In this document: positions 44,687 through 53,635 of the stretch, one piece after another
Position numbering within the stretch: position 1 is the first letter of the stretch
How the letters are laid out: each line of letters starts with the position of its first letter
Assembly: GCA_900315035.1 (NCBI GenBank)
Contig: OMXO01000002.1
Location: 1-64,000 of the forward strand
From: an uncultured Prevotella sp.
GTDB lineage: Bacteria > Bacteroidota > Bacteroidia > Bacteroidales > Bacteroidaceae
Length of the DNA stretch: 64,000 nt
Direction of reading: 5' to 3'
The notes under the pieces: generated by a model
Database searches by the model: none
What the model saw: the letters and a program-made list of their open reading frames with translations, nothing else
Told to the model about the DNA's origin: nothing
Program-made: the position numbers and the translations under genes

Positions 44687-44747
44687 TGCAAATATATAAA
44701 AAAACTCCGTAATTCATCTCTTCCGTGTCTAAAAATTTGTATCTTTG
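44687..44747. promoter_or_regulatory. Divergent promoters of the GH67 and GH35 genes
   Basis: Minus-strand -7 box TATATTTG (44687-44694) lies 16 bp before the GH67 start, and plus-strand TATCTTTG (44740-44747) lies 27 bp before the GH35 start. Shared control by the same sugar signal is plausible but not shown. Confidence 0.5.
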
Positions 44748-44774
44748 CAACCATTAACTAAAGAAATGATACAA

Positions 44775-47195
44775 ATGAAGAAGGTGAGACTACTACTATT
44801 GATGTTTTTCTTGTCGATGGCCTTATTGGTGCAGGCTGATGATTTTACCGTCGGTAACAAGACGTTCTTGTTGAACGGGAAGCCCTTTGTTGTAAAAGCA
44901 GCAGAGGTTCATTACCCCCGCATTCCTCGCCCGTATTGGGAACACCGTATACAGCTGTGCAAGTCGCTGGGTATGAATACACTCTGTATCTACGTGTTTT
45001 GGAATATCCATGAGCAGCGTGAGGGAGAATTTGACTTTACGGATAACAACGATGTGGCAGAGTTCTGCCGACTTGCCCAGAAGAATGGGATGTATGTTAT
45101 CGTTCGCCCGGGTCCTTATGTCTGTGCAGAGTGGGAGATGGGGGGCCTGCCTTGGTGGCTGTTGAAGAAGAAGGATATCCGCTTGCGTGAACAGGATCCA
45201 TATTTCATGGAACGTGTGAAAATCTTCGAGAAGAAGGTCGGTGAGCAGTTGGCACCGCTGACCATCCAGAACGGAGGTCCTATCATAATGGTACAAGTAG
45301 AGAATGAGTATGGCTCCTATGGGGAAAATAAGCCCTATGTTGCGGAAATCCGTGACTGTCTTCGCAGTATTTATGGTGAAAAACTGACATTGTTCCAGTG
45401 TGACTGGGCCAGCAATTTCGAAAAGAACGGACTCGATGATCTTGTGTGGACCATGAATTTCGGTACGGGAGCCAATATTGATGCTCAGTTTAAGCGCCTT
45501 GGTGAATTACGGCCTAATGCACCGAAAATGTGTTCAGAATTCTGGAGCGGGTGGTTTGATAAGTGGGGTGCCAACCACGAGACTCGGCCTGCAAAGGATA
45601 TGGTGGAAGGAATCGACGAGATGCTGTCGAAGGGCATAAGTTTCTCGCTCTATATGACTCATGGCGGAACGAGTTTCGGTCATTGGGCTGGTGCAAATAG
45701 TCCTGGCTTTGCACCAGATGTAACCAGCTATGACTATGATGCTCCCATCAATGAGCATGGGGCGCAGACTCCCAAATTCTTCAAGTTACGTGAAACGATG
45801 AAGAAATACAATGACGGTCCGTTACCAGAAATCCCTAAAGCACCAGCTAATTTCATTAGTATTCCCCGCTTTGAACTGACTGAGCGTGCAGATATCATGC
45901 TGGGTGTTGACTCTTTGGTGATGGACAGTCCGCTTCGTACGATGGAGGAACTTGATCTGGGTTGGGGATCCATGATCTATATGACCATGTTGCCAGAGAT
46001 ACCACATGAAAGCGTGCTGACTCTGAACGATTGCCATGATTTTGCACAGGTCTTTATCGACACTACTTATATTGGTAAGATCGATCGTGTACGTAACGAA
46101 AAGAGTTTGCGTATTCCTGCAGTCAAGAAAGGACAAGAATTGAAGATCCTTGTAGAAGCTATGGGACGAATCAATTTCGGACGTGCCATTAAAGACTTTA
46201 AGGGTATTACCGAGAATGTAACGTTGGCCTCTCAAGAAGACGGGCACGATTGCACTTGGGACTTGAAAAGATGGACTATCATGACAATCCCCGATGATTA
46301 TCAGACGGCAGTCAAGGCACTTGATAAAGCTAAGCGTGATAGCTTGACAAACGCTCCTTTTAAAGGATCAGGCTACTATCGTGGCTATTTCCGTCTGAAG
46401 AAGGTTGGTGACACCTATCTGAATATGGAAAGCTTTGGAAAAGGACAGGTTTATGTCAATGGACATGCCGTCGGCCGCTTCTGGTCAATAGGTCCTCAGC
46501 AGACGCTTTATGTGCCTGGATGCTGGTTGAATAAAGGACAGAACGAGGTGATTGTGCTGGATGTTGTCGGCCCGTCTCTGGCAGCCTATGTGCCTTCTGC
46601 TATTAAGGCGGTGAAGAGTCGGATTAAGCCATTTTACAGAAAGAACCAACCTGATGATGGTTCTCGTTCTTTGCATCCTTGCTTGTTTGCACAGAATATG
46701 CCGGAACTCGATAAACTGAATGTTGAAAAATCTCGGACTCACAACAATCCTGGCGATAAACCAGACCTGAACTCTGCTTCACCAATTGCTGAGGGACAGT
46801 TTGCATTTGGAAATGGCTGGCAAACGGTGCGCTTTGCCTCTCCGAAGAAAGGCCGCTACATTGCGTTGCAAGCACTTTCTACGCAGGCAGGTGATGCTAA
46901 CGTTGCTGTAGCAGAAATCTATGTTACTGATGTGAAAGGAAACAGGCTGAGCCGAGAGCCCTGGACGATAAAGTATGCAGACAGTGAGGAGATTCATCGT
47001 GGTAACAATACCGCTGATAAGACCTTTGACCTTCAAGAGTCAACCTATTGGCGTACTGCCAAGGGCTCAGACTTGCCTCATCTGATGGTTATCGATTTAG
47101 GCAGCGAACAAACAGTCACAGGTCTTGAATATCTTCCCCGTGCTGAAGAAGGCGCCCCGGGAAGCATCAAAGGATATAAGATCTTTGTATATTGA
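44775..47195 (+). CDS. Secreted GH35 beta-galactosidase with C-terminal F5/8-type domain
   Basis: The product has 806 residues from ATG 44775, just after AAAGAAATG; an in-frame ATG at 44766 is also possible. After a signal peptide (LLLLMFFLSMALLVQADD) comes the GH35 barrel: PRIPRPYWEHRIQLCKSLG, IVRPGPYVCAEWEMGGLPWW, and the acid/base Glu in MVQVENEYGSYG (near residue 175). The nucleophile Glu is in KMCSEFWSGWFDKWG (near 255). Beta-sandwich domains follow, and the last roughly 130 residues (ending KGYKIFVY) form a discoidin-like F5/8 C domain that may bind glycans. It acts on terminal beta-galactosides outside the cytoplasm. Confidence 0.92.
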   Translation: MKKVRLLLLMFFLSMALLVQADDFTVGNKTFLLNGKPFVVKAAEVHYPRIPRPYWEHRIQLCKSLGMNTLCIYVFWNIHEQREGEFDFTDNNDVAEFCRLAQKNGMYVIVRPGPYVCAEWEMGGLPWWLLKKKDIRLREQDPYFMERVKIFEKKVGEQLAPLTIQNGGPIIMVQVENEYGSYGENKPYVAEIRDCLRSIYGEKLTLFQCDWASNFEKNGLDDLVWTMNFGTGANIDAQFKRLGELRPNAPKMCSEFWSGWFDKWGANHETRPAKDMVEGIDEMLSKGISFSLYMTHGGTSFGHWAGANSPGFAPDVTSYDYDAPINEHGAQTPKFFKLRETMKKYNDGPLPEIPKAPANFISIPRFELTERADIMLGVDSLVMDSPLRTMEELDLGWGSMIYMTMLPEIPHESVLTLNDCHDFAQVFIDTTYIGKIDRVRNEKSLRIPAVKKGQELKILVEAMGRINFGRAIKDFKGITENVTLASQEDGHDCTWDLKRWTIMTIPDDYQTAVKALDKAKRDSLTNAPFKGSGYYRGYFRLKKVGDTYLNMESFGKGQVYVNGHAVGRFWSIGPQQTLYVPGCWLNKGQNEVIVLDVVGPSLAAYVPSAIKAVKSRIKPFYRKNQPDDGSRSLHPCLFAQNMPELDKLNVEKSRTHNNPGDKPDLNSASPIAEGQFAFGNGWQTVRFASPKKGRYIALQALSTQAGDANVAVAEIYVTDVKGNRLSREPWTIKYADSEEIHRGNNTADKTFDLQESTYWRTAKGSDLPHLMVIDLGSEQTVTGLEYLPRAEEGAPGSIKGYKIFVY

Positions 47196-47228
47196 TTCGT
47201 TTCGTGTGAAAAACATTTTTAGTTTTTT

Positions 47229-47365
47229 CATACACTGCATACACTGACCATTTATCAGTCTGGCAATCAGTCTGTTGGTTAGTGTATGCAGCCTTTTTTT
47301 TAGTGTATGCAACCGCTGTTTTTGTGCATCTAACGTCATTTTTGTGTATCCAATACCATTTGTTC
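47229..47365. repeat. Inverted repeat plus degenerate tandem repeat of about 21 bp
   Basis: CTGCATACACT (47235-47245) and AGTGTATGCAG (47281-47291) are perfectly complementary, and T8 follows (47294-47301). They form a plausible terminator for the GH35 gene with a long loop. From 47281 the motif (A/T)GTGTATG recurs with decreasing fidelity at 47302, 47323 and 47343, a period of 20-21 bp. Nothing coding is apparent in this 285 bp gap. Confidence 0.65.
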
Positions 47366-47428
47366 CCATTATCATGCCCTCTGCCATTACTGATTGGTTG
47401 TCTTAATTTCATTGCAGACAGGTAATTT

Positions 47429-47467
47429 GTCCCATGGGGTGGGACCAATTGTCCCAGGGGGTGGGAC
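47429..47467. repeat. Two 17 bp palindromic units at 22 bp period
   Basis: GTCCCATGGGGTGGGAC (47429-47445) and GTCCCAGGGGGTGGGAC (47451-47467) are separated by exactly 5 bp. The second is identical to a unit at 22760-22776. Again the block lies between two convergent genes (GH35 and rfbC). Confidence 0.9.
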
Positions 47468-47479
47468 AAAAACTGCTTC

Positions 47480-48061
47480 CTAATCAAATGATATCGGTCG
47501 TTTCCTGGCGACGAACTCTTTAAAGCTTGGTAGATGCTCGTCCTTGACAGTTGTGATAATCTGATTCTTACCTCCTATTCTGTCAACAGGCCATTTTATG
47601 TCAATTTCTGGGTCATCATATCTGATACCGGATTCATGCTCAGGTGCATATCTGTTAGTACATTTGTTTAAAATGATGCTGTCATCCTCTAACGTTAACG
47701 AACCATGTGCAAATCCTTCAGGAATATAAAAAACGGTATGGTTTTGTTCTGTTAGTTCAATTCCTTGCCACCGGCCAAAGGTCGGACTTCCAAATCGCAA
47801 ATCAACCCCCACAACATAGATAGATCCCTTGATGACGCGCATATATACCCCTTGGGCATATTTTTGCTGAAAATGCAGACCTCTAATCGCACCTTTTTGA
47901 GATTTTGATTCACTAATTTCGTAGAAATTACTAGGGAGGCCATTCTCCTTATAAAATGATTGCTCAAAATCCTTTAGAAAGAAGCCTCTTTTATCCTCAA
48001 AGAGGTGGGGATGTAAAATGATGAGACCTTCTATTTTTGTTTTTTCTATTGATAGTGCCAT
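47480..48061 (-). CDS. rfbC: dTDP-4-dehydrorhamnose 3,5-epimerase (RmlC-like)
   Basis: This 193-residue cupin enzyme has FEDKRGFFLKDF near residue 20, KGAIRGLHFQ near 55 (catalytic His), the VVGVDLRFGSPTFGRW segment near 83, and FYIPEGFAHGSLTL near 112 with YAPEHESGIRYDDP near 138. It epimerises C3 and C5 of dTDP-4-keto-6-deoxyglucose, a step towards dTDP-L-rhamnose. rmlA, rmlB and rmlD are not in the window. It is transcribed away from the polysaccharide operon, with its -7 box at 48082-48089. Confidence 0.88.
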   Translation of the reverse strand: MALSIEKTKIEGLIILHPHLFEDKRGFFLKDFEQSFYKENGLPSNFYEISESKSQKGAIRGLHFQQKYAQGVYMRVIKGSIYVVGVDLRFGSPTFGRWQGIELTEQNHTVFYIPEGFAHGSLTLEDDSIILNKCTNRYAPEHESGIRYDDPEIDIKWPVDRIGGKNQIITTVKDEHLPSFKEFVARKRPISFD

Positions 48062-48081
48062 GTTCTTTTTAATTACGACTG

Positions 48082-48192
48082 CAAAGGTACGAAAAAGCTC
48101 TGTTTATTGATAACTATGAATGTTAAAAAACATAAGCCATGGTTATTTTGATTGCTTTTATTTGTAGGATTAGAATAAAAAGGCTAACTTTG
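48082..48192. promoter_or_regulatory. Divergent promoters of rfbC and the polysaccharide operon
   Basis: Minus-strand -7 box TACCTTTG at 48082-48089 serves rfbC. On the plus strand TTTG (48161-48164), a 20 bp spacer and TAACTTTG (48185-48192) form a consensus promoter for the aminotransferase gene at 48216. AGGAGA before that gene's ATG is a good ribosome-binding site. Confidence 0.7.
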
Positions 48193-48215
48193 CAGTCCGT
48201 ACATAGGAGAATTCA

Positions 48216-49268
48216 ATGATACCCTTGTTTAAACCATACATGCCTGAAGAGTTACCAAAGATAGATGAAATCCTTCATTCTGGGATTTTGATCTATGGGA
48301 ATTGGTTGCATAAATTTGAAAATAAACTGAGAGAATATATTGGAAATCCTTATATACTTACAACAAATAGTTTTGATGCAGCCTATCAAGTTGCTATTTC
48401 CACGCTTGGTCTTCAGCCTGACGACGAGGTTATTGGGTCTCCTATAACATGTATTGCCTCAACTCAACCGTTTGCGACTCATCGTGTAAAACTGATATGG
48501 GCAGATATTGACCCCAATACAGGGATGTTGGATATTGATGATGTTCGCAAGAAAATCACCCATAAGACCAAAGCAATTCTCTTGTATCATTTTTGTGGCT
48601 ATGTTGGTCGTGTAGATGATATCTTAGAGTTGGCACAGAACTTTGGACTTTATGTGATTGAAGATGCCATAGAGGGATTCGGTTCTGAATATAAAGGGAA
48701 AAAGGTGGGTTGCCTTGGGGCTGATGTTACGGTTTTTTCGTTTAAAACGATACGCCTGCCAAATATAATTGACGGAGGTGCGGTGGCGTTTAAGAGTCAG
48801 GCTTTTTTTGAAAAGGCGAAGATAATTAGCGATTATGGCGTGGACCGTGTAAATCTTCGTGATGAGATGGGAGAAATAAATCCTTTCTGCGATATCGCTA
48901 TTCCTGGCTTTGGAACTACACCTTCAGAAATTAGTTCCTATATTGGATGCCTGCAGATGGATGTGATTGATGACTTGCTAAAAAAACAGAGGCATCAAGC
49001 AGAACTTTGGGATAATTTGTTAAATAAAACTGCGGTAAAGCATCTTCTGCCGTGTGAAGGATCTATACCCAATTATTGGGTATATGGTGTTTTGGTAGAT
49101 GATAAACGGACGTTTATGAATCAATGGCGTAGTAAAGGTTATTATGCCTCAGGGGTTCATGTTCCTAATTCGTACTATTCTGTTTTCGGTGAGCAATCAG
49201 AACTGAAAGGGGTTAGGGATTTCTATGCAAGCTATGTGGCACTCCCCTGTGGTTGGTGGATGTCTTGA
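48216..49268 (+). CDS. DegT/DnrJ/EryC1-type PLP aminotransferase
   Basis: This 350-residue protein follows the DegT fold: GILIYGNWLHKFENKLREYI, ILTTNSFDAAYQVAISTLGL near residue 48, SPITCIASTQPF near 74, VIEDAIEGFGSEYKGKKVG near 150 (PLP Asp), and VFSFKTIRLPNIIDGGAV near 176 with the Schiff-base Lys. Such enzymes aminate keto-sugars bound to nucleotides, or act as dehydratases. It is the first gene of the polysaccharide locus. Which sugar it acts on is not evident. Confidence 0.82.
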   Translation: MIPLFKPYMPEELPKIDEILHSGILIYGNWLHKFENKLREYIGNPYILTTNSFDAAYQVAISTLGLQPDDEVIGSPITCIASTQPFATHRVKLIWADIDPNTGMLDIDDVRKKITHKTKAILLYHFCGYVGRVDDILELAQNFGLYVIEDAIEGFGSEYKGKKVGCLGADVTVFSFKTIRLPNIIDGGAVAFKSQAFFEKAKIISDYGVDRVNLRDEMGEINPFCDIAIPGFGTTPSEISSYIGCLQMDVIDDLLKKQRHQAELWDNLLNKTAVKHLLPCEGSIPNYWVYGVLVDDKRTFMNQWRSKGYYASGVHVPNSYYSVFGEQSELKGVRDFYASYVALPCGWWMS

Positions 49269-49281
49269 GTTAATAGGTAAA

Positions 49282-50283
49282 ATGTTAAATATTATGATGT
49301 TGTCTGAAATAGAACTGAAGAACCTGAGTCGTTTCCGCTCTGAGTTAATGGGGGCGGCCATTGTGTTTATTATGCTTTTCCATACACCATTAGAGTCTGA
49401 TGCATGTTTGTTTGGTCTTTATCGTATGGGGAATGTTGGAGTAGATCTTTTCCTATTCCTTAGTGGTATTGGGCTGTGGTTCTCTTGGGTAAAGACCCCC
49501 TCTATGGGCTATTTCTTTCGAAAGCGTCTGTTGCGAATATTTCCGACGTGGATTATTATTTCGTCAATTTATTTCTTAACTCATTTTGATTGGGATGGAG
49601 CTACTGTGACAGACTATTTTAAACTTGTCGGTGACATTCTTGTTGACTGGTCGTTTTGGCGGAGTCATGAACTGACATTCTGGTTTGTTCCCGCCATCGT
49701 GGGTTTTTATGTACTTGCACCTTTTTATATGCAACTTATCCAGCGTCATCCTATTTATCGATGGCTTCCTGCACTGATGCTCGTGCTTTGCGTTTTTTTG
49801 CAATGGGTTCAGCCTGTGTTTAATTATGTTTGGGGGTATGAAGTTGCTTGGAGCCGTATGCCAATATTTTTCATCGGTATCAATTGTGGAGAACTGGTTC
49901 GGCGCGACGATCGCATAGAGCCTGCTGGGAGATGGTTGGTTTATGCTGCTTTTATCTTCACATTGGCACTTTGTATACATTTGGAATTAATGGACCAGAC
50001 GAATTTCCCAATGTTCATAGAGCGGTTGGTCTATATTCCAATGAGTATTTCTCTGATGATCCTACTGACAGACTTGTATAATCGGATGCCGGCTTGGAGT
50101 CTTAAGATACTTGCTTTCATTGGCGCAATAACTTTGGAGCTATATCTAATACATGAACATTTTGTACTTGAGTGGTTAAATCCTATGAATTTGGGGTATT
50201 GGCCAACGGCTGGGTTAAATGTTGCATTGTCAATTCCGCTTGCCTGGATATTGAAGCAGGTGACAAAGAGAATCCCTATGTGA
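49282..50283 (+). CDS. Acyltransferase 3 family membrane protein
   Basis: The product has 333 residues from ATG 49282, following AGGTAAA; the longer open frame overlaps the upstream gene. About ten membrane helices are visible. The acyltransferase_3 marks are RFRSELMGAAIVFIMLFH (Arg and active-site His near residue 35) and GVDLFLFLSGIGLWFSW. Family members O-acetylate polysaccharides at the membrane. It starts 13 bp after the aminotransferase and is followed by a terminator. Confidence 0.82.
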   Translation: MLNIMMLSEIELKNLSRFRSELMGAAIVFIMLFHTPLESDACLFGLYRMGNVGVDLFLFLSGIGLWFSWVKTPSMGYFFRKRLLRIFPTWIIISSIYFLTHFDWDGATVTDYFKLVGDILVDWSFWRSHELTFWFVPAIVGFYVLAPFYMQLIQRHPIYRWLPALMLVLCVFLQWVQPVFNYVWGYEVAWSRMPIFFIGINCGELVRRDDRIEPAGRWLVYAAFIFTLALCIHLELMDQTNFPMFIERLVYIPMSISLMILLTDLYNRMPAWSLKILAFIGAITLELYLIHEHFVLEWLNPMNLGYWPTAGLNVALSIPLAWILKQVTKRIPM

Positions 50284-50321
50284 AAATCTTTGCGAATAAA
50301 TATTGTATAAAAAATAAATAT

Positions 50322-50354
50322 GTCCCGAAATGTTTTGCCATTTCGGGACTTTTT
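50322..50354 (+). terminator. Terminator after the acyltransferase gene
   Basis: GTCCCGAAATG (50322-50332) and CATTTCGGGAC (50339-50349) form a perfect 11 bp stem with a 6-base loop, followed by T5. The -33 box of the next promoter lies in its loop. Confidence 0.88.
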
Positions 50355-50364
50355 ACTACCTTTG
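50334..50364 (+). promoter_or_regulatory. Promoter of the UpxY-led polysaccharide operon
   Basis: TTTG (50334-50337), a 19 bp spacer and TACCTTTG (50357-50364) match the consensus. The promoter overlaps the upstream terminator hairpin, so the two are physically merged. Confidence 0.65.
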
Positions 50365-50430
50365 CACCCGTTATAGTGACTGACTCCTATGAATCTGCGA
50401 GCCATGGGCTCTTGTGCGGAGGTGGACGAT

Positions 50431-51060
50431 ATGACCTATATCCTTGATGGTCAAATGATTAATGATACTTCTGATTGCTGTTCAAAAGGCAAATCGGAAG
50501 AAGGGAAAGATATGTGCAGAATGGAACATAAAGATTTTAGTTGGATAGTTTTACGCACATTTAACAGGCACGAGAGGCTGTTAAGTGAGTTTTTGAAAGA
50601 AAAGGGACTGACTTGTTTTGTCCCGATGCGATATAAGGAACGGCTTGCCGGTGGTAACGGAAAGCCCAAACAGCTGATACCCGTGGTTCATGATTACGTA
50701 TTTCTTGAGAATACTCTTACGAAAGAACAATTAGAAGGCTTGTTGTCTAAATGCCGCACCCCTTTGTACGTCCTGAAATCAAAGGAAACGGATTGTCCTT
50801 TTGAAATTCCAAGTCGTGAGATGGCTGAATTCAGGTTGTTGTGTGATCCGGATTTTGAAGGTCTGATAGAATTCTCATTAAACGATGACATCAAGGTGGG
50901 AAAGGAAGTGGAAATCATACATGGTCCATTCTCGGGTGTCCGAGGCAGGTTGTATAGGAAGCAGAAACAATACTGGTTTGTAAAGACTTTGGCGGGTTTG
51001 TCGGTAGAATTGCGGATTACGCGTTGGTATTGCAAACCTATTGATGAAAAAGAAAATTAA
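50431..51060 (+). CDS. UpxY-family (NusG-like) transcription antiterminator
   Basis: The start is set at ATG 50431 because a strong Shine-Dalgarno (GGAGGTG, 50415-50421) precedes it; earlier in-frame ATGs (50389, 50404) lack one. The 209-residue protein has the NusG-like N-terminal domain (WIVLRTFNRHERLLSEFLKE, then CFVPMRYKER and PVVHDYVFLE). The C-terminal KOW-like part is VGKEVEIIHGPFSGVRGRLY. UpxY proteins act on the leader of their own capsule operon to let RNA polymerase read through. Here it heads the export and sugar genes. Confidence 0.85.
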   Translation: MTYILDGQMINDTSDCCSKGKSEEGKDMCRMEHKDFSWIVLRTFNRHERLLSEFLKEKGLTCFVPMRYKERLAGGNGKPKQLIPVVHDYVFLENTLTKEQLEGLLSKCRTPLYVLKSKETDCPFEIPSREMAEFRLLCDPDFEGLIEFSLNDDIKVGKEVEIIHGPFSGVRGRLYRKQKQYWFVKTLAGLSVELRITRWYCKPIDEKEN

Positions 51061-51072
51061 TATTTCAATCGA

Positions 51073-53628
51073 ATGAAAAAATATGTTTTACTGATGGCTC
51101 TTTCATGCTGTGCCCTCTTAGGATGGTCGCAGACGATGAGCGATACACAGGTTCTTCAGTATGTCCAGCGGGAAATGAAAGCGGGAACTTCTCAGGCACA
51201 GATTGCGACAAGCCTTCTGCAACGAGGAGCTACTATGCAGCAGTTACAACGTATTCGTAGTCAGTATGAACAGACAGGCGAGACTAAAACTGTTGGTTCT
51301 GGAACAACGACGACATCTAACGTTTCTACGACAGGTAGCCGTCAACGTAGCAATAACGGATCCGTTAGAGTAGATGCTTATGGTAACAATATAAACCAGA
51401 GTAAGTTCGCAAGCAATAGTTCTCAGATGCAGACAGGCGTGTATGGTGTAAATGGTATGGATGCTGGCTACATGACGGGAGCCGGTATGAATTATAACAG
51501 CATGGGTTCTATGCTGGATGAGAACGGCATGCTGAATGGCCGTTCTGCTGTCTATATCCCTGATACTACAGACCTGACCATTAATGGCAAGACGGTGTTT
51601 GGACGTAATGTTTTCAATCAGCGCCGACTCTCTTTTGAACCGAATATGAATATTGCTACACCAGCCTCTTATGTTGTTGGTCCTGGTGATAAAGTCTTTG
51701 TGGATGTCTATGGGGCTTCTCAGAGATCAGAGGAATTAGAGGTGACGCCTGACGGAACCATCGTCGTGATGAATTTTGGGCCAATCCATATAGGCGGACT
51801 TACCATTCAGGCTGCTAACGCCAAGATTCGTAAGACCTTAGGCGCACGTTATAAGAGTTCTGAGGTGCGATTGACACTTGGCCAGTCGCGCACTATCACT
51901 GTGAATGTGATGGGTGAGGTCGTAGCCCCGGGAACTTATACCTCAAGTGCATTTGCCAGTGTGTTCCATGCGTTGTATATGGCTGGTGGTGTCAATAAAT
52001 TGGGTACTCTCCGTGATGTCAAAGTGTTCCGTGGAGGAAGACAAGTGGCTTCGGTCGATATTTATGATTACATTCTCAATGGCAAACAGTCTTCAAACAT
52101 TCGTTTGGCCGATAATGATGTCATTATGGTTGGTCCATACGACTGTATCGTGGATGTCACGGGTAATGTAAAACGCCCGATGGCCTATGAGATGAAAAAG
52201 AATGAGAGTATCGCCACACTGATTAAATATGCGGGAGGCTTTACGGGAGATGCTTATAAGAAGTCTGTCCGTGTGAATCGTACTGCCGGAGATAAATATT
52301 CAGTCTATAACGTTAATGAGTTCGATATGAATAGTTTCCGTGTGGCTGACGGAGACTCTGTGGCAGTGGGTGCGATTCAGCCTAGATATGAGAACATGGT
52401 TGAGATTGTAGGTGCTGTATTCAGACCGGGACGATATCATATTGGCGATGGTGTGACAACTGTAAAGACCTTGATTGAACAGGCTGATGGTGTCACAGAG
52501 GATGCTTTTACGGCACATGCTGTGCTCCATCGTATGAAAGCAGACCGTACTTGGCGTGTGATTTCTGTTGATGTAGAAGGAATCTTGAATGGTACAGTCG
52601 CAGATATACCTTTGGAGAACGAGGACGTGCTGACCATTGCAACTCAGAAAGAGAAAGCCAATATGCGTACCATCACGATTCATGGAGAAGTACAATTCCC
52701 AGGTACTTACGAATATGCCGACAATGAGACGATTGAAGACTTTATCCTTCAGGCAGGAGGTCTGACAGATGCAGCTTCAACGGCCAGAGTAGATGTGGCG
52801 CGTCGTATTATGGATCCGAAAGCTACTGCTGACGCTAAGGAGATTGCAAAGACTTTCTCGTTTACCTTAAAGGAAGGTTTGCTTGTGGATGGGAGCAGAG
52901 ACTTTACACTTATGCCTTATGATGAAGTCTATGTTCGTCGTAGTCCGGGCTATGTGCCACAGCGTAATATCTCTGTTGAAGGAGAGGTGCTATTCCCGGG
53001 CACTTATACCTTGGCCAAGAAAAACCTTCGTCTTACGGATGTTGTCAAGGCGGCAGGAGGCGTAACGAATCAAGCCTACATCCGTGGCGCTCGTATCGAA
53101 CGCCCCTTGAACGAGGATGAGAAATTCCGCTTAGACCGTTTGCTGGCTATGGCTCAGATGCAAGCAAGTTCAGGTCTGGACTCCACGAAGGTGGCTCAGG
53201 ATAGTGTATATTATGTAGGAATAGAATTAGATAAGGCTCTTGCTCATCCTGGCAGTGATTATGATGTCGTACTACGCGAAGGCGACCGACTTGTAGTACC
53301 AGAATATAATGGAACCGTTAAAATCAATGGTAATGTGATGTATCCGAATACGGTTGCCTACATGGATGGTAAGGGATATAAGTGGTATATCAATCAGGCT
53401 GGCGGCTATGGTATTGGTGCCAAACGCTCAAAGGCTTATATCTTGTATCAAAATGGAACCGTGTCTAAGGCTAGTAAAGGCAAGATAGAACCTGGTTGTG
53501 AGATTATCGTACCGAACAAGACACGTTCGGCTAGCCAGAACATTTCAATGTTTGCGTCACTTGGTACCTCTCTGGCAACGATGGTAACCATGATTGCTAC
53601 AGTTACCAACTTGATTAAGAATTTCTAA
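51073..53628 (+). CDS. Wza-like polysaccharide export protein with multiple SLBB domains
   Basis: This 851-residue exported protein has a signal peptide (VLLMALSCCALLGWSQ) and a helical, Gln-rich N-terminal region. A low-complexity Ser/Thr/Asn linker follows (about 75-130), then the poly-export domain (ASYVVGPGDKVFVDVYG near residue 200). Several SLBB repeats come next, recognisable by recurring GxVxxPGxY segments (VMGEVVAPGTYTS, IVGAVFRPGRYHI, IHGEVQFPGTYEY, VEGEVLFPGTYTL). A terminal hydrophobic stretch ends the protein. It forms the outer-membrane or periplasmic export channel for the polymer and starts 12 bp after the antiterminator. Confidence 0.92.
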   Translation: MKKYVLLMALSCCALLGWSQTMSDTQVLQYVQREMKAGTSQAQIATSLLQRGATMQQLQRIRSQYEQTGETKTVGSGTTTTSNVSTTGSRQRSNNGSVRVDAYGNNINQSKFASNSSQMQTGVYGVNGMDAGYMTGAGMNYNSMGSMLDENGMLNGRSAVYIPDTTDLTINGKTVFGRNVFNQRRLSFEPNMNIATPASYVVGPGDKVFVDVYGASQRSEELEVTPDGTIVVMNFGPIHIGGLTIQAANAKIRKTLGARYKSSEVRLTLGQSRTITVNVMGEVVAPGTYTSSAFASVFHALYMAGGVNKLGTLRDVKVFRGGRQVASVDIYDYILNGKQSSNIRLADNDVIMVGPYDCIVDVTGNVKRPMAYEMKKNESIATLIKYAGGFTGDAYKKSVRVNRTAGDKYSVYNVNEFDMNSFRVADGDSVAVGAIQPRYENMVEIVGAVFRPGRYHIGDGVTTVKTLIEQADGVTEDAFTAHAVLHRMKADRTWRVISVDVEGILNGTVADIPLENEDVLTIATQKEKANMRTITIHGEVQFPGTYEYADNETIEDFILQAGGLTDAASTARVDVARRIMDPKATADAKEIAKTFSFTLKEGLLVDGSRDFTLMPYDEVYVRRSPGYVPQRNISVEGEVLFPGTYTLAKKNLRLTDVVKAAGGVTNQAYIRGARIERPLNEDEKFRLDRLLAMAQMQASSGLDSTKVAQDSVYYVGIELDKALAHPGSDYDVVLREGDRLVVPEYNGTVKINGNVMYPNTVAYMDGKGYKWYINQAGGYGIGAKRSKAYILYQNGTVSKASKGKIEPGCEIIVPNKTRSASQNISMFASLGTSLATMVTMIATVTNLIKNF

Positions 53629-53635
53629 TTTGAAT

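Noticed and set aside
47097..47387. 96-codon minus-strand frame across the repeats after GH35
   Set aside because: Its apparent protein repeat (RLHTL) comes from the 21 bp DNA repeat; it overlaps the end of GH35 and has no ribosome-binding site.
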